The translations under genes and the position numbers were made by a program. The notes beneath the pieces are model-generated. The model had not been told where the DNA came from. It worked only from the letters and a program-made list of their open reading frames with translations, and ran no database searches. A DNA stretch of 64,000 nt, from positions 62,001 to 126,000 of the forward strand of contig NZ_JABFNS010000006.1 in the NCBI RefSeq assembly GCF_013116825.1. The letters are read 5' to 3'. Within the stretch, counting starts at the first letter, position 1. Each line of letters opens with the position of its first letter. Below are positions 50,001 through 56,980 of the stretch, piece after piece. Source of the stretch: Myxococcus xanthus (GTDB lineage: Bacteria > Myxococcota > Myxococcia > Myxococcales > Myxococcaceae).

Positions 50001-52303
50001 CGGCTGCGGGTGGCCAGCAGGGCCAGCGCCTCCTCCAGCCCGAGCGCGCCCGCCGCGTGCGCGGCCGTGAATTCGCCCACGCTGTGGCCCAAGACGGCGT
50101 CGGGCACTACGCCCCACGAACGCCACAACTCCGTCAGGGCATGGCCCAGCGCGAACAACGCTGGCTGGGTGTAGCGCGTCTGGTGGATGAGCTGCGCCGT
50201 GGCGTCCGTCGTCGGAAACAGAACTGATATCAGCGGGACATCCAGGTGCGGACGGAGGAGCGCGTCGCAGCGCTCCAGGGCCTCACGGAAGACGGGCGCG
50301 CTGTCGAACAACTGCCGTCCCATGCCGGGGTACTGGGTGCCCTGGCCGGGATACAGGAAGACGATTCGAGGCGTGGCGCCACGCTGCACCTCGCCCTGAT
50401 GCAGCCCGGGCACGGCGTGTCCTTGGGCGAAGGACTCGAGCCGCGACGCCAGCTCCGCATGGGAGTTCGCGGTGAGCGCGAGCCGATGCGGCCACGCATT
50501 GCGGCCGGTGTTCGCGGTGAAGCAGACGTCCGCCAGCGTGGGGGCGTTCGGCCGTAGCAGGTGCTCCTGGTACTGCCGGGCCATGTTCCGCAGGGCCGTA
50601 TCGCTTCGAGCCGAAAGCGTCAGGACGTGGCTGTCACGCTCGGGGACGCGAGGTGCATCCGCGGGGCGCGGCGGAGGCTCACTCAGGATGACGTGGGCGT
50701 TGGTTCCACCGAAGCCGAAGGCGCTGACTCCCGCGATGCGCGCGCCGGACGCTTGGGGCCACGGCTCGGGGCGCTTGGGAATCGGAAATCGGGTCGCATC
50801 CAAGGTGATGTGCGGGTTGAGTTCGCGCAGGTGGACCTGCGGCGGAATCTCGCCGTGACCCAGGGCCAGCACCGTCTTCATCAGCCCCGCGATGCCGGCC
50901 GCCGCTTCCAGGTGGCCGATGTTGCTCTTCACTGAGCCGATGAAGCAGCGCTGCTCCGCCGTCCTCCCCGGAGACAGCACGGCGCTCAGGGCCGCCAGTT
51001 CAATCGGGTCGCCCAGCGGCGTCCCCGTGCCGTGGGCTTCGATGTAGCCAATCTGTTCTGGCGACAGGCGGGCCTGACGGAGGGCTTGCTGGATGACGTC
51101 CTGCTGCGCGGCGCCGCTGGGCGCGGTGAGCCCGTTGCTGAGCCCGTCATGATTCACGGCCGAGCCGCGGATGATGGCCAGGATGGGCGCGCCCGAGGCC
51201 AGCGCGTCCGACAGGCGCTGAAGGACGACGATGCCGCAGCCCTCGGAGCGCACGTAACCATCGGCCGACGCGTCGAACGTCTTGCAGCGTCCGTCCGCCG
51301 CCATCATCCCCGCCTGCGAGAAGGCGATGGTGAGCTCGGGTGACAGGATGAGGTTGACGCCGCCCGCCATCGCCAGGTCGCACTCGCGGCCGCGGAGGCT
51401 CTGACAGGCCAGGTGCACCGCGACGAGCGACGACGAGCACGCTGTGTCCACGGCCATGCTCGGACCGCGCAAGCCCAACACGTACGACAGCCGGTTGGCC
51501 GCGATGCTGTGCGCGTTGCCAGTGCCCGCGTACGCATCCAACAAGGCTCGGTCGCCGAACTGTCGCTGCGCGTAGTCGCTGGTGCTGATGCCGACGAAGA
51601 CGCCCGTGCGACTGCCCTGGAGTCCCTGCGGTGCCTGTCCCGCGCGCTCCAGCGCCTCCCACGCGACTTCCAGGAGCAGACGCTGCTGCGGATCCATCCG
51701 CACGGCTTCGCGAGGCGAGATGCCGAAGAAGAGCGGGTCGAACGCGCCGACGTCTTCGAGGAAGCCGCCCCATCGCGTGTTCATCGTCGCGGGTGTGGAC
51801 GCGTCCGAAGCGTAGAGGCTCGCCGCGTCCCAACGGTCCGCGGGGACTTCGGTGATGGCATCTCCGCCGCGCTGGAGCAGCGCCCAGAGTGCCTCTGGCG
51901 TCGGGGCTCCCGGGAAGCGACACCCCAGCGACACCACCGCGATGGCGTCGTCCTGCGCGGCCTCGGTGACGGGCGTCGCGGGCGCATGCGCCACGGGCTC
52001 ATTGCCACGGCCGAGCGCCTGGCTGAGCGCGTCGATGGTGGGGTGCTCCCACAGGATGGTGGGCGACACGTCGCGGCCCAGCCAGTCCGCCAACTCGCCC
52101 GACAAGAACACCGCGTCCTTCGACGTCAGCCCGTAGCGAACGAAGGGTTCCTGGGGGTCGACTTCTTCGGGCGTGAGCTCGGCGGACTCGGCGACGTAGG
52201 CCCGAAGCCACGCCGCGATTTCATCGCGCGTGCGGTCTCCGGACACACCGGAGACCAGAGGGGAATCCACAGGGGCCTGTGAGACACCGAAGAATGACTT
52301 CAT
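44075..52303 (-). CDS. Hybrid PKS/NRPS: ACP-KS-AT-ACP-aminotransferase-C-A-T
   Basis: The protein has 2742 residues from ATG 52303. Domains with approximate key residues: N-terminal ACP (GLTSKD 61), ketosynthase (DTACSSS 288, EAHGTGTPLGDP, NIGHLEAAAG), acyltransferase (GHSVGEF 743, HAFHS 843, which points to malonyl-CoA), ACP (GADSLV 1053), and a class III PLP aminotransferase of the GSA type (TYGKVLGGG Lys near 1481). C (HHVAVDG 1804), A (YTSGSTG 2280) and T (GGDSLL 2680) follow. No ketoreductase, dehydratase or enoylreductase is present. The beta-keto chain is therefore the direct substrate of the aminotransferase, as in iturin and mycosubtilin, giving a beta-amino acyl starter. The A-domain code reads D-A-E-N-I-G-A-I-T and I cannot assign it. 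Confidence 0.93.
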   Translation of the reverse strand: MKSFFGVSQAPVDSPLVSGVSGDRTRDEIAAWLRAYVAESAELTPEEVDPQEPFVRYGLTSKDAVFLSGELADWLGRDVSPTILWEHPTIDALSQALGRGNEPVAHAPATPVTEAAQDDAIAVVSLGCRFPGAPTPEALWALLQRGGDAITEVPADRWDAASLYASDASTPATMNTRWGGFLEDVGAFDPLFFGISPREAVRMDPQQRLLLEVAWEALERAGQAPQGLQGSRTGVFVGISTSDYAQRQFGDRALLDAYAGTGNAHSIAANRLSYVLGLRGPSMAVDTACSSSLVAVHLACQSLRGRECDLAMAGGVNLILSPELTIAFSQAGMMAADGRCKTFDASADGYVRSEGCGIVVLQRLSDALASGAPILAIIRGSAVNHDGLSNGLTAPSGAAQQDVIQQALRQARLSPEQIGYIEAHGTGTPLGDPIELAALSAVLSPGRTAEQRCFIGSVKSNIGHLEAAAGIAGLMKTVLALGHGEIPPQVHLRELNPHITLDATRFPIPKRPEPWPQASGARIAGVSAFGFGGTNAHVILSEPPPRPADAPRVPERDSHVLTLSARSDTALRNMARQYQEHLLRPNAPTLADVCFTANTGRNAWPHRLALTANSHAELASRLESFAQGHAVPGLHQGEVQRGATPRIVFLYPGQGTQYPGMGRQLFDSAPVFREALERCDALLRPHLDVPLISVLFPTTDATAQLIHQTRYTQPALFALGHALTELWRSWGVVPDAVLGHSVGEFTAAHAAGALGLEEALALLATRSRLIQALPQNGAMAAVLADEVTVRTALEGEPLVDVAAVNGPRHVVISGEREAVQRITAALQAQGVDSRPLTVSHAFHSPLLEPMLEGFEQVARVLPAHAPRLPLISNVTGERLSQAPDAAYWRRHARAPVQFFKGLQTLTQAGPALFIEMGPHDTLLGMAKRCVPESASLWLPSLRRQQAAWQTLLDSLGALYTRGVAVAWSAVDANHPRRRVPLPTYPFERQRYLLDSARPSPSPSPTMMTQTTAAAPVVSRKERILTELRAVVALLLQAPPEKLDPRMSFLEMGADSLVLLDAIRNVEKRFGVKLAIRQLFEELTTLDALASHLDQTLPASFALTSAPAATSAPAPLPMSAPPAAANMPSAPPGSAVEQLIQQQLQLMAQQLALLGGRPAAPLQLPVAAQEAPAPKAVPANTAKAGGASPFGAGPKSGTPERELPAVQQRHLDALIAKYTARTKRSKEAAVRYRSKWSDVRWLMNFRAELKEVCYPIVSVRSKGSRVWDADGNEYIDFSMGFGVHLFGHNPPFILEALQQRLAEGMELGPQSDLGGQAAELLCELTGMKRVTFCNSGTEAVMTALRLARAATGRTKIVMFTGSYHGHSDGTLVVGRMVNGEPQSLPMAAGVSPKVVEDVLVLPYGEDRTLELIREHLHELAGVLVEPVQSRRPNLQPRAFLQALRTMTREAGVPLIFDEVITGFRLHPGGAQAWYGIEADLVTYGKVLGGGMAIGAVADRGGFVDRIDGGDWNYGDASYPAVETTFSAGTFCKHPLTMATTVATLSHLKAQGPALQENLSRRAAGLVARLNDIFQREQAPIEAVHGGSVLRFSAAGNTSYLYQSLEMDLFFCHLIQRGIYIWEGRTCMLSTAHSDEDLDTIVRAVTETVADMRAGGFWPRTTPPEPTRVEARTLPMTEAQRQLWVLAQMNAGGSISYNLSMSLRLEGVLQPEVLQRAIQHVVDRHEALRIHVHESGEQQTAAASLALSLTLHDLSTLPAPEQAERLSAWYEQESNAPFDLHRGAPFRVNLLKLGAREHVLVLTAHHVAVDGWSLGVIVREIAARYTELRGGKSTPPPPSMQWGEYVQWLQQQAGTKEQMAHERFWLSRRVETLPALELPIDHGRPAHRSYRGARQTLRLDRATTQALREAAAQQQSTLFMLLLSVYTTFLHRLTGQDDVLVGIPTAGRGMEGSEGLVGYCSHLLPIASHVQGEQTFSEYAQGLKQVLWEAYEHQDYPFALLIQRLGLPRSTSHTPLVSVTFNLERPLGNLQMDGLRTHFVPQPVRYAAFDLSLNVIDAEDGLVLDFDYNTDLFEAATLARWAQGFRTLLSGTLEQPEARVADLPMLTPAERRKVLVAWNQNQVGYREDLLTHQFIEQQAAARPGVHAVELDGQCISYADFNRRANQLAHHLRGLGVGPGVLVGAFIDRSPEMLVTLLAILKAGGAYVPLDPAHPVERLRFLLDDARAAVLVTKQSLAERLPAHTAKVVHLDTDAATLAARPTENPLNTATATSPAYIIYTSGSTGEPKGVVISHGQMAVHFQDMQLHFELTERDRVLQFASFNFDASLEQILPTFMTGATLVLRGNQVWTPEELARRVVEQRLSVMNFPTAYWQQLTQSWAESPPTIGAHDLRLVIIGGDTVLPKVLELWQHGPLGNVRTLNAYGPTETLITATTFDIPKGWSATRVPIGRPLSNRPCYVLDRHGAPVPIGVAGELHIGGPLVAAGYLNRPELTAQRFVPDPFSDDPAARLYRTGDLVRYRPDGTLEFLGRSDHQVKVRGFRIELGEIESALSAHEHVQEVVVTVREEPGALAGHDKRLVAYVVPSAQGSVTPATLRQFLLEKLPDYMVPAFFVLMEAMPLTASGKLDRKALPAPDPEASAPTRPFVAPRTPTEQTLAEVWMKALRLPRVGIHDDFFELGGDSLLATQVASRLRDALKVELPLERLFKQTTIAGLAEHVDTVLWAARAAEDTSVSGASREEGEL

Positions 52304-52497
52304 GGAAAATCACGGACCTAAAGTGTAATCCTGCAGATCTGGATTATTATGAAAACGTTTTGAATCCGACTAGTCTTGACGGGGTTCCGAGGTAAATTTC
52401 TGGTGCCAGCGCTCCGGCAGGGGTTGGCGCTTTCCAGGTGGAGTCTTGGCGCCAGGAGTCAGGGCTGACTCACCGCTGTGACGACAGGTGCTTGCAG
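52304..52497. promoter_or_regulatory. AT-rich divergent control region of the lipopeptide operon
   Basis: This spacer between the hybrid PKS/NRPS start and the deiminase-like gene is clearly richer in A and T than its surroundings. It holds the perfect palindromes AAAACGTTTT (52352-52361) and CAGATCTG (52334-52341). On the minus strand CATAAT follows AAAACGTTTT directly and could serve as a -10, but no good -35 is spaced from it. The 33-kb operon has no other spacer suited to a main promoter. Confidence 0.55.
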
Positions 52498-53442
52498 ATG
52501 GCGTTCAGCGAGTTCGAGTGCTGGTCCGAATCAGGCCAGTTGGATTGCGTGGCGGTGTTCCGGCCCGCGGCGCTGGACGTCACCAGCGCGGAGGAGGCGG
52601 CGGCGGTCGGCTTCATGCGGCCTGTCACGCGCAGCGAGGCGGAGGACGCCTTTGGCCGGCTGCGGGACACGCTGACGCGCCTCGGTTGCCAGACGATTGA
52701 CCTGTGGGAGTTGCTACCAGAGCGCGAGCGCGCGGTGAGCGACACCACGGTGAACCGGGTGTTCGTCCGCGATACCGCGGCGGTGCTCGGGCGTCAGTTG
52801 GTGACGGGCACGGCGGCTTTTCCCGTGCGGCTGGCGGAGTTCGACGTGGCGCACCGCGCGCTGTCGCAGCTCCAGCCGGAGCTGTCGAGCGACGAGGCCG
52901 CGACGTCCGCGCGCATCGAGTTCGGGGACGTGTTCGTGCTCGACGCGGAGCGGTTGCTGGTCAACGTGGGGCTGCGCAGTGACGCGCGGGCGCTTCAGTC
53001 CTTCCTGGAGCTGGCGTGGCGTTCGGGCTTCCGCGAGGCCGCCGTCGTCCGCATCCCGGAGAGCCTGGGCATCATCCACCTGGACCTTGCCTTCAACGTG
53101 CTTGGGCCGCGGGCGGTGGTGGCGCGGGCCTTTCTCCGCCACACGCCCATCCAGGTGTTCGCACAGGGCGTGGCGCCGCACTGGGAGCCCTTTGACGGCT
53201 ACTTCGCCCAGCGGGGCCGCCGCGTCATCCCCTTCGAACCGAAAGGGGAGAGCGGCTTCATGTCGAACTTCATCTACGTGGGGCCCAACCTGATTCTCGC
53301 CTCGGAGAGCGCCTCGGTGGGCCTTCGTCCTCTGGCGAAGGAGGCCGGCATCGAGGTGGCGAGCGTCGACATCGAGGCGTTGGAGCGGGGCAATGGCAGC
53401 GTCCGGTGCCTCACGATGCCCCTGCGCCGGCGCGCGGTGTAG
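52498..53442 (+). CDS. Arginine-deiminase/amidinotransferase superfamily protein
   Basis: The protein has 314 residues from ATG 52498, with AGGTG upstream; GTG 52438 would add 20 residues. The pentein-fold catalytic set is visible in order: Asp in FVRDTAAV, Glu/Asp in EFGDVFVL, His-x-Asp in IHLDLAF and the nucleophilic Cys near the end in SVRCLTMPL. Members hydrolyse or transfer guanidino groups (arginine deiminase, dimethylarginase, amidinotransferases). It diverges from the lipopeptide operon, whose last two modules are predicted to use ornithine. It may therefore feed precursor supply or tailor a side chain. That link is inferred from position only, and the exact reaction is unknown. Confidence 0.82.
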   Translation: MAFSEFECWSESGQLDCVAVFRPAALDVTSAEEAAAVGFMRPVTRSEAEDAFGRLRDTLTRLGCQTIDLWELLPERERAVSDTTVNRVFVRDTAAVLGRQLVTGTAAFPVRLAEFDVAHRALSQLQPELSSDEAATSARIEFGDVFVLDAERLLVNVGLRSDARALQSFLELAWRSGFREAAVVRIPESLGIIHLDLAFNVLGPRAVVARAFLRHTPIQVFAQGVAPHWEPFDGYFAQRGRRVIPFEPKGESGFMSNFIYVGPNLILASESASVGLRPLAKEAGIEVASVDIEALERGNGSVRCLTMPLRRRAV

Positions 53443-53466
53443 CGAAGGACCGCCGGCGAACCGCGC

Positions 53467-53670
53467 TCAGGAAGGGCGGTTCACCGTGGGCGGGTGGGGC
53501 ATGTCGCCTTCGCGCTCGTAGTAGAGGCTCGCGCAGCCCTGCTCGTAGACCACGAGCACCCTGTCACTTTCCTCCAGCAGGTCGGAGACCTTCTCCGTGG
53601 TCTTGCGGACGAGTACGTCGAACCTACCCGGGCGCTGTTTGTTTCCGGCCCGGACTGTCACGACTGGCAT
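53467..53670 (-). CDS. Small protein of unknown function
   Basis: The protein has 67 residues from ATG 53670, with AGGAG upstream. The frame is open further but without a better start. The sequence is charged and compact, with a strand-helix-strand pattern (VVTVRAG, VRKTTEKVSDLLEE, RVLVVYEQ), and no membrane segment. A possible minus-strand promoter TTGTCA-18-TATGAC lies near 53756-53785. I recognise no family. It converges with the deiminase-like gene. Confidence 0.55.
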   Translation of the reverse strand: MPVVTVRAGNKQRPGRFDVLVRKTTEKVSDLLEESDRVLVVYEQGCASLYYEREGDMPHPPTVNRPS

Positions 53671-53816
53671 GCGGGGTTCCGCTCCTTGTGCCCCGCGGCG
53701 AGCGGTTCCGGGAGGACATCCCCGGCCTGGGCCCATCCGAAGGTAACAAAGGCGTGTCATAACCAAACGAACAGTCCGTTGACAAGCGGGCCGCGCCATG
53801 GCGGGAAGGGGCTCCC

Positions 53817-54422
53817 ATGCTCCGCAAGCTCCCCGTTCTGCTGGTTGGTGTTCTTGGTCTCGCCTCTTCCGCGGGCGCGCAGGAGGCGCGGCGGCCTCCG
53901 GAGCACCGCTCTCCGACGCCCGCCTGGGCGCCTCGCGGCGTGCTGCTGGGTGTCAGCGCCCAGGATGGCCTGGTGGCCTCCCAGACGAAGGTGCAGTGGC
54001 AGTTCACCTTCTACCAGGACCGCAAGGACGCCTTCGCGTTGCTGCTGGAGGGCAGTCTGTCGTGGGGGCTCGCGTTCCCCGATGCCGAGGAGGGCAAGCC
54101 GCAGAACGCGGTGCGCTCCTTCTACCAGCACAGCCCGCAGGTGGGGGTGGGCTACCGGAACCACCTGCCCGGCCAGGTGCACTGGGGCTTCCAGGTCACC
54201 GGCGGTCCCGTCTTCTACGGCGCGAACTTCGACGGTGGGCTGGAGAAGGACCGGCGCGTGGCGGGCCTCATCGAGGGCCGCGTCCACCTGGGCTACCAGT
54301 TCGGGGACATCGCCGGTGGGCTCGCTGTGGGGTATGGCGAGGTATTTGGCTACAAGCGCCGCAGCCTTGGCCGCTTCTTCGTGGGTGGCCCGGTGGTCGG
54401 GTTGTTCGTGGATTGGCGCTAG
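53817..54422 (+). CDS. Exported beta-rich protein, probably outer membrane
   Basis: The protein has 201 residues from ATG 53817. A signal peptide (about 1-22, cleavage after SSAGA) is followed by amphipathic strands rich in aromatic residues and glycine (VQWQFTFYQ, VGVGYRNHLPG, HWGFQVTGGPVFYGA, VHLGYQFGDIAGGLAVGYGE) and a terminal aromatic strand VGLFVDWR. The pattern suits a small eight-stranded outer-membrane barrel. No specific family is recognised. It stands before the FHA gene with 47 bases between. Confidence 0.7.
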   Translation: MLRKLPVLLVGVLGLASSAGAQEARRPPEHRSPTPAWAPRGVLLGVSAQDGLVASQTKVQWQFTFYQDRKDAFALLLEGSLSWGLAFPDAEEGKPQNAVRSFYQHSPQVGVGYRNHLPGQVHWGFQVTGGPVFYGANFDGGLEKDRRVAGLIEGRVHLGYQFGDIAGGLAVGYGEVFGYKRRSLGRFFVGGPVVGLFVDWR

Positions 54423-54469
54423 TCTTTGCGTAGAGTGTGGCTTGCGAGCACCCTGTTCGCACGCCGCGT

Positions 54470-54982
54470 ATGCCCGAGCCGCTCAGCGCCCATGTGTCGC
54501 GATACCTCCGCAACCGAGAAGTCTTCGAGCGGAACCTGCCAGCCGCGCTGCTCGTCTTCACTCCAGCGACGGAGGAAGACAGCAGCGGGGACGGGGAGGA
54601 GTACCGCCTGAAGACGGTGACGAACGCGGGGAGCCCGACGCTGGGGGCCAGCGGGCCCTTGGTGTTTCCCGTCGTGAAATCGCGGACGAACGCCTTCGGG
54701 CGGGGCATTACCGTGGGGCGGACGGGCAACAACGACGTGGTCCTGGACGACGGGAGCGTGTCCCGGTTCCACGCCTGGTTCAGCCGGGAGGAAGGCCATG
54801 CGGGCTTCCTGCTGACGGATGCCGGGTCCAAGAATGGCTCCTGGGCGGGGGGCGTCCGCCTCGTGCCCCGGAAGGCCGTTCCGGTGGCGGATGGCGCTCG
54901 GTTGCGCTTCGGCCAGGTGGAGGTCGGCTTCTACACGGCCAGCGGTTTTGTGCGGATGCTTGCCGTGAGGATGGCTCCCTGA
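54470..54982 (+). CDS. FHA-domain protein
   Basis: The protein has 170 residues from ATG 54470; an in-frame GTG 33 bases upstream is possible. The FHA phosphothreonine-binding domain covers about residues 75-160 with its key residues in order: GRTGNNDVVLDD, SRFHAWF and GSKNGSW. The N-terminal 60 residues are unrecognised. It probably binds a phosphothreonine made by a Ser/Thr kinase in the cytoplasm. The next gene encodes a PP2C phosphatase, so the pair may work in one phosphorylation circuit. Confidence 0.9.
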   Translation: MPEPLSAHVSRYLRNREVFERNLPAALLVFTPATEEDSSGDGEEYRLKTVTNAGSPTLGASGPLVFPVVKSRTNAFGRGITVGRTGNNDVVLDDGSVSRFHAWFSREEGHAGFLLTDAGSKNGSWAGGVRLVPRKAVPVADGARLRFGQVEVGFYTASGFVRMLAVRMAP

Positions 54983-55052
54983 GCCTTGCCACGTCTTCGT
55001 GGGCCTGCGTAACGTGCGGAGTCGCCCTCTGTCACACACGGGAGTGTTCGCG

Positions 55053-56327
55053 GTGGCCTTGACCACAGAAGCTTTTGGACTGACCGACGTCGGCCGCAGG
55101 CGGCAGCACAACGAAGACGCGATGCTGGTGGATGCGGCACTGGGTCTCTACGTGGTGGCTGACGGCATGGGCGGTCACGCGGCCGGCGAGGTCGCGAGCA
55201 ACCGGGCCACGGAGGTCGTCAAGCAGCACATCTCCGCCAACCGCCATCTGTTGAAGGACCTGGGCATCAACCCAACGCCGGACAGCCGCTCGGCGGCGGC
55301 GGCGCTCGTCGAGGTGGCCGTCCAGCGCGCGTGCGCGGACATCTACCGGACGGCGATGTCGGACGCGACCAAGCGCGGCATGGGCACGACGTTCGTGTGC
55401 CTCGCGGTGGGCGGCAACAAGGGTGTCATCGGCCATGTGGGTGACAGCCGTGTCTACCTGGTGCGGCACGGCCAGTGTCACCGGCTGACGGAGGACCACA
55501 CGCTGGTCGCCGCGCAGCTCAAGGCCGGCACGATTACCAAGGACCAGGCCGCCAACTCGCAGTACCGCAACGTGATTACCCGCGCGGTGGGCATCCAGGA
55601 GTCCGTCCAGGTCGACACGCTCATCGTGGACCTGGTGCCTGGGGACATGTTCATCCTCTGCTCGGACGGCCTGCACGGCTATGTCGAGGACGAGGAGGTC
55701 CTTCCGCTCATCGCCGGCATCGCGCCCGCGGACCTGCCCAAGCGCTTCATCGACGTCGCCAACGAGCGCGGTGGCAAGGACAACATCACCGCGGTGGTGG
55801 TGAAGGTCGCGGGCGAAGGCTCCAGCGTCAGCGAGGAGTCGAGCGAAGCGCAGTCGCGCATGGAGGCGCTGCGCAAGATTCCGCTCTTCCGTCACCTCAC
55901 CTACAAGGAGCAGACGGCGGTGCTGTCCATCGCGACCACGCGCACGTATCCCGCGGGGCGTGAGATCGTGGTGGAGGGGCAGCCGGGTGAGGAGCTCTTC
56001 GTCGTCATCCGGGGCCGGGTGGCCATTGAAAAGAACGGCGTGGAGATCGCCGAGCTGCGCGCGGGTGGCCACTTCGGAGAGATGGGGCTCATCGACAACG
56101 CGCCGCGTTCAGCGACGGTGCGGGCGACGGAGCCCACGCGCACCATGGTCATCTCGCGGCCAGACCTGATGGGCCTGATGAAGCGCGAGTCCATCCTCGC
56201 GGTGAAGATGCTCTGGAGCTTCGTCCAGGTGCTCAGCGACCGGCTTCGCGCCACCAACTCGGAGCTCAGCGAGGCACGGCAGGAGCTGGCCGTGGCCCAG
56301 GCGATTGCTCCGTTCGCCGAGGAGTAG
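55053..56327 (+). CDS. PP2C-type Ser/Thr phosphatase fused to a cyclic-nucleotide-binding domain
   Basis: The protein has 424 residues. I chose GTG 55053 because GGGAG lies about ten bases upstream; the frame is open to 54999. Residues about 1-245 are a PP2C (PPM) phosphatase with all metal-site motifs: RRQHNEDA, ADGMGGHAAGE, GHVGDSRVYLV, CSDGLHGYV and GKDNIT. A linker leads to a CAP-family effector domain (about 285-400) with GEELFVVIRGRVAI, HFGEMGLIDNAPRSATV and the phosphate-binding Arg. A short helical tail ends the protein. Cyclic-nucleotide control of the phosphatase is the natural inference. The following coiled-coil gene starts 11 bases downstream, behind AGGAGG. Confidence 0.92.
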   Translation: MALTTEAFGLTDVGRRRQHNEDAMLVDAALGLYVVADGMGGHAAGEVASNRATEVVKQHISANRHLLKDLGINPTPDSRSAAAALVEVAVQRACADIYRTAMSDATKRGMGTTFVCLAVGGNKGVIGHVGDSRVYLVRHGQCHRLTEDHTLVAAQLKAGTITKDQAANSQYRNVITRAVGIQESVQVDTLIVDLVPGDMFILCSDGLHGYVEDEEVLPLIAGIAPADLPKRFIDVANERGGKDNITAVVVKVAGEGSSVSEESSEAQSRMEALRKIPLFRHLTYKEQTAVLSIATTRTYPAGREIVVEGQPGEELFVVIRGRVAIEKNGVEIAELRAGGHFGEMGLIDNAPRSATVRATEPTRTMVISRPDLMGLMKRESILAVKMLWSFVQVLSDRLRATNSELSEARQELAVAQAIAPFAEE

Positions 56328-56338
56328 GAGGACGCGTC

Positions 56339-56878
56339 ATGGCCCCTCGTCGACCGAAGCCGCTTCGTCCGGAATCCCAAGCACGTCAGACGCCCCAGGT
56401 ACGTTCGCGCCGTTCCGTTGTCGGAGGGCGACGCATGGCGAGGGCGGTGGGCGGCGACGTGGTGGTGAAGTTCCTGGGCGAGGTGGTTGAGCTGCGCCAG
56501 GAGCTGAGGGCGACGCAGGGGGACATCGAAGGCATGGCGATGGGCATGGGGTCCATGCGAGTCGGTATGGCGACCATGCGGTCGAACATGGCGACCATGC
56601 AGACGAACATGGCGGTCATGCAGTCGAACATGGTGGCCATGCAGACGACCATGGCGGCCATGCAGACGAACATGGACTCCATGATGGGCAACATGGAGAC
56701 GATGATGTCGACCGTGGAGTCCATGATCGTGGGACTGCGTTCCGTGTCGGGACGCATGAGCCGGATGGAGGCCCACGCGGGCCGCATGGCCCGGCTGCTG
56801 ACCTCCATGGCGGATTCGACCCAGGAGCGTTTCGAGCGGGTCGAGAAGCGCCTGGATGACCTCGAAGACAAGCTGTAG
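56339..56878 (+). CDS. Methionine-heptad coiled-coil protein
   Basis: The protein has 179 residues from ATG 56339 with AGGAGG upstream. A basic N-terminus (1-35) is followed by a helix, then about residues 70-125 made of seven-residue units of the form MATMQTN, with Met at positions one and four of each unit, i.e. the a and d core positions. A further coiled coil (RFERVEKRLDDLEDKL) ends the protein. There is no signal peptide or transmembrane segment. It is the last gene of the FHA-PP2C group. A methionine-lined coiled-coil core is unusual. The function is unknown and I recognise no family beyond generic coiled coil. Confidence 0.8.
   Translation: MAPRRPKPLRPESQARQTPQVRSRRSVVGGRRMARAVGGDVVVKFLGEVVELRQELRATQGDIEGMAMGMGSMRVGMATMRSNMATMQTNMAVMQSNMVAMQTTMAAMQTNMDSMMGNMETMMSTVESMIVGLRSVSGRMSRMEAHAGRMARLLTSMADSTQERFERVEKRLDDLEDKL
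56546..56713 (+). repeat. 21-bp tandem repeat (eight units) coding Met heptads
   Basis: Eight 21-bp units starting ATGG follow one another without gaps inside the coiled-coil gene. They show mostly conservative variation at the fifth to seventh codons. Each unit equals one heptad. Confidence 0.85.
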
Positions 56879-56893
56879 GCGCGGCTCGCCCAT

Positions 56894-56925
56894 GCGTCCG
56901 GGAAAGGACGCGTCCGGAATTTTCA
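56894..56925 (+). terminator. Weak terminator-like hairpin
   Basis: GCGTCC and GGACGC with a six-base loop are followed within eight bases by AATTTT, 15 bases after the coiled-coil gene ends. The stem is short. Confidence 0.4.
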
Positions 56926-56980
56926 GGGGGAATCGGCCGTTCCGCGCCCGGTCCCGGGCTAACGTCCGCGCCGTCTGCGC

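Noticed and set aside
52376-52398. TTGACG followed by TAAATT as a promoter for the deiminase-like gene
   Set aside because: The spacing is only 11 bases, too short for a sigma-70 promoter.
53494-55062. Plus-strand frame of 522 codons
   Set aside because: It overlaps the exported protein and FHA genes in another frame with low-complexity sequence. The FHA and signal-peptide evidence favours the annotated frames.
56546-56713. Possible CRISPR-like repeat
   Set aside because: The 21-bp units have no spacers and encode heptads of a coiled coil.
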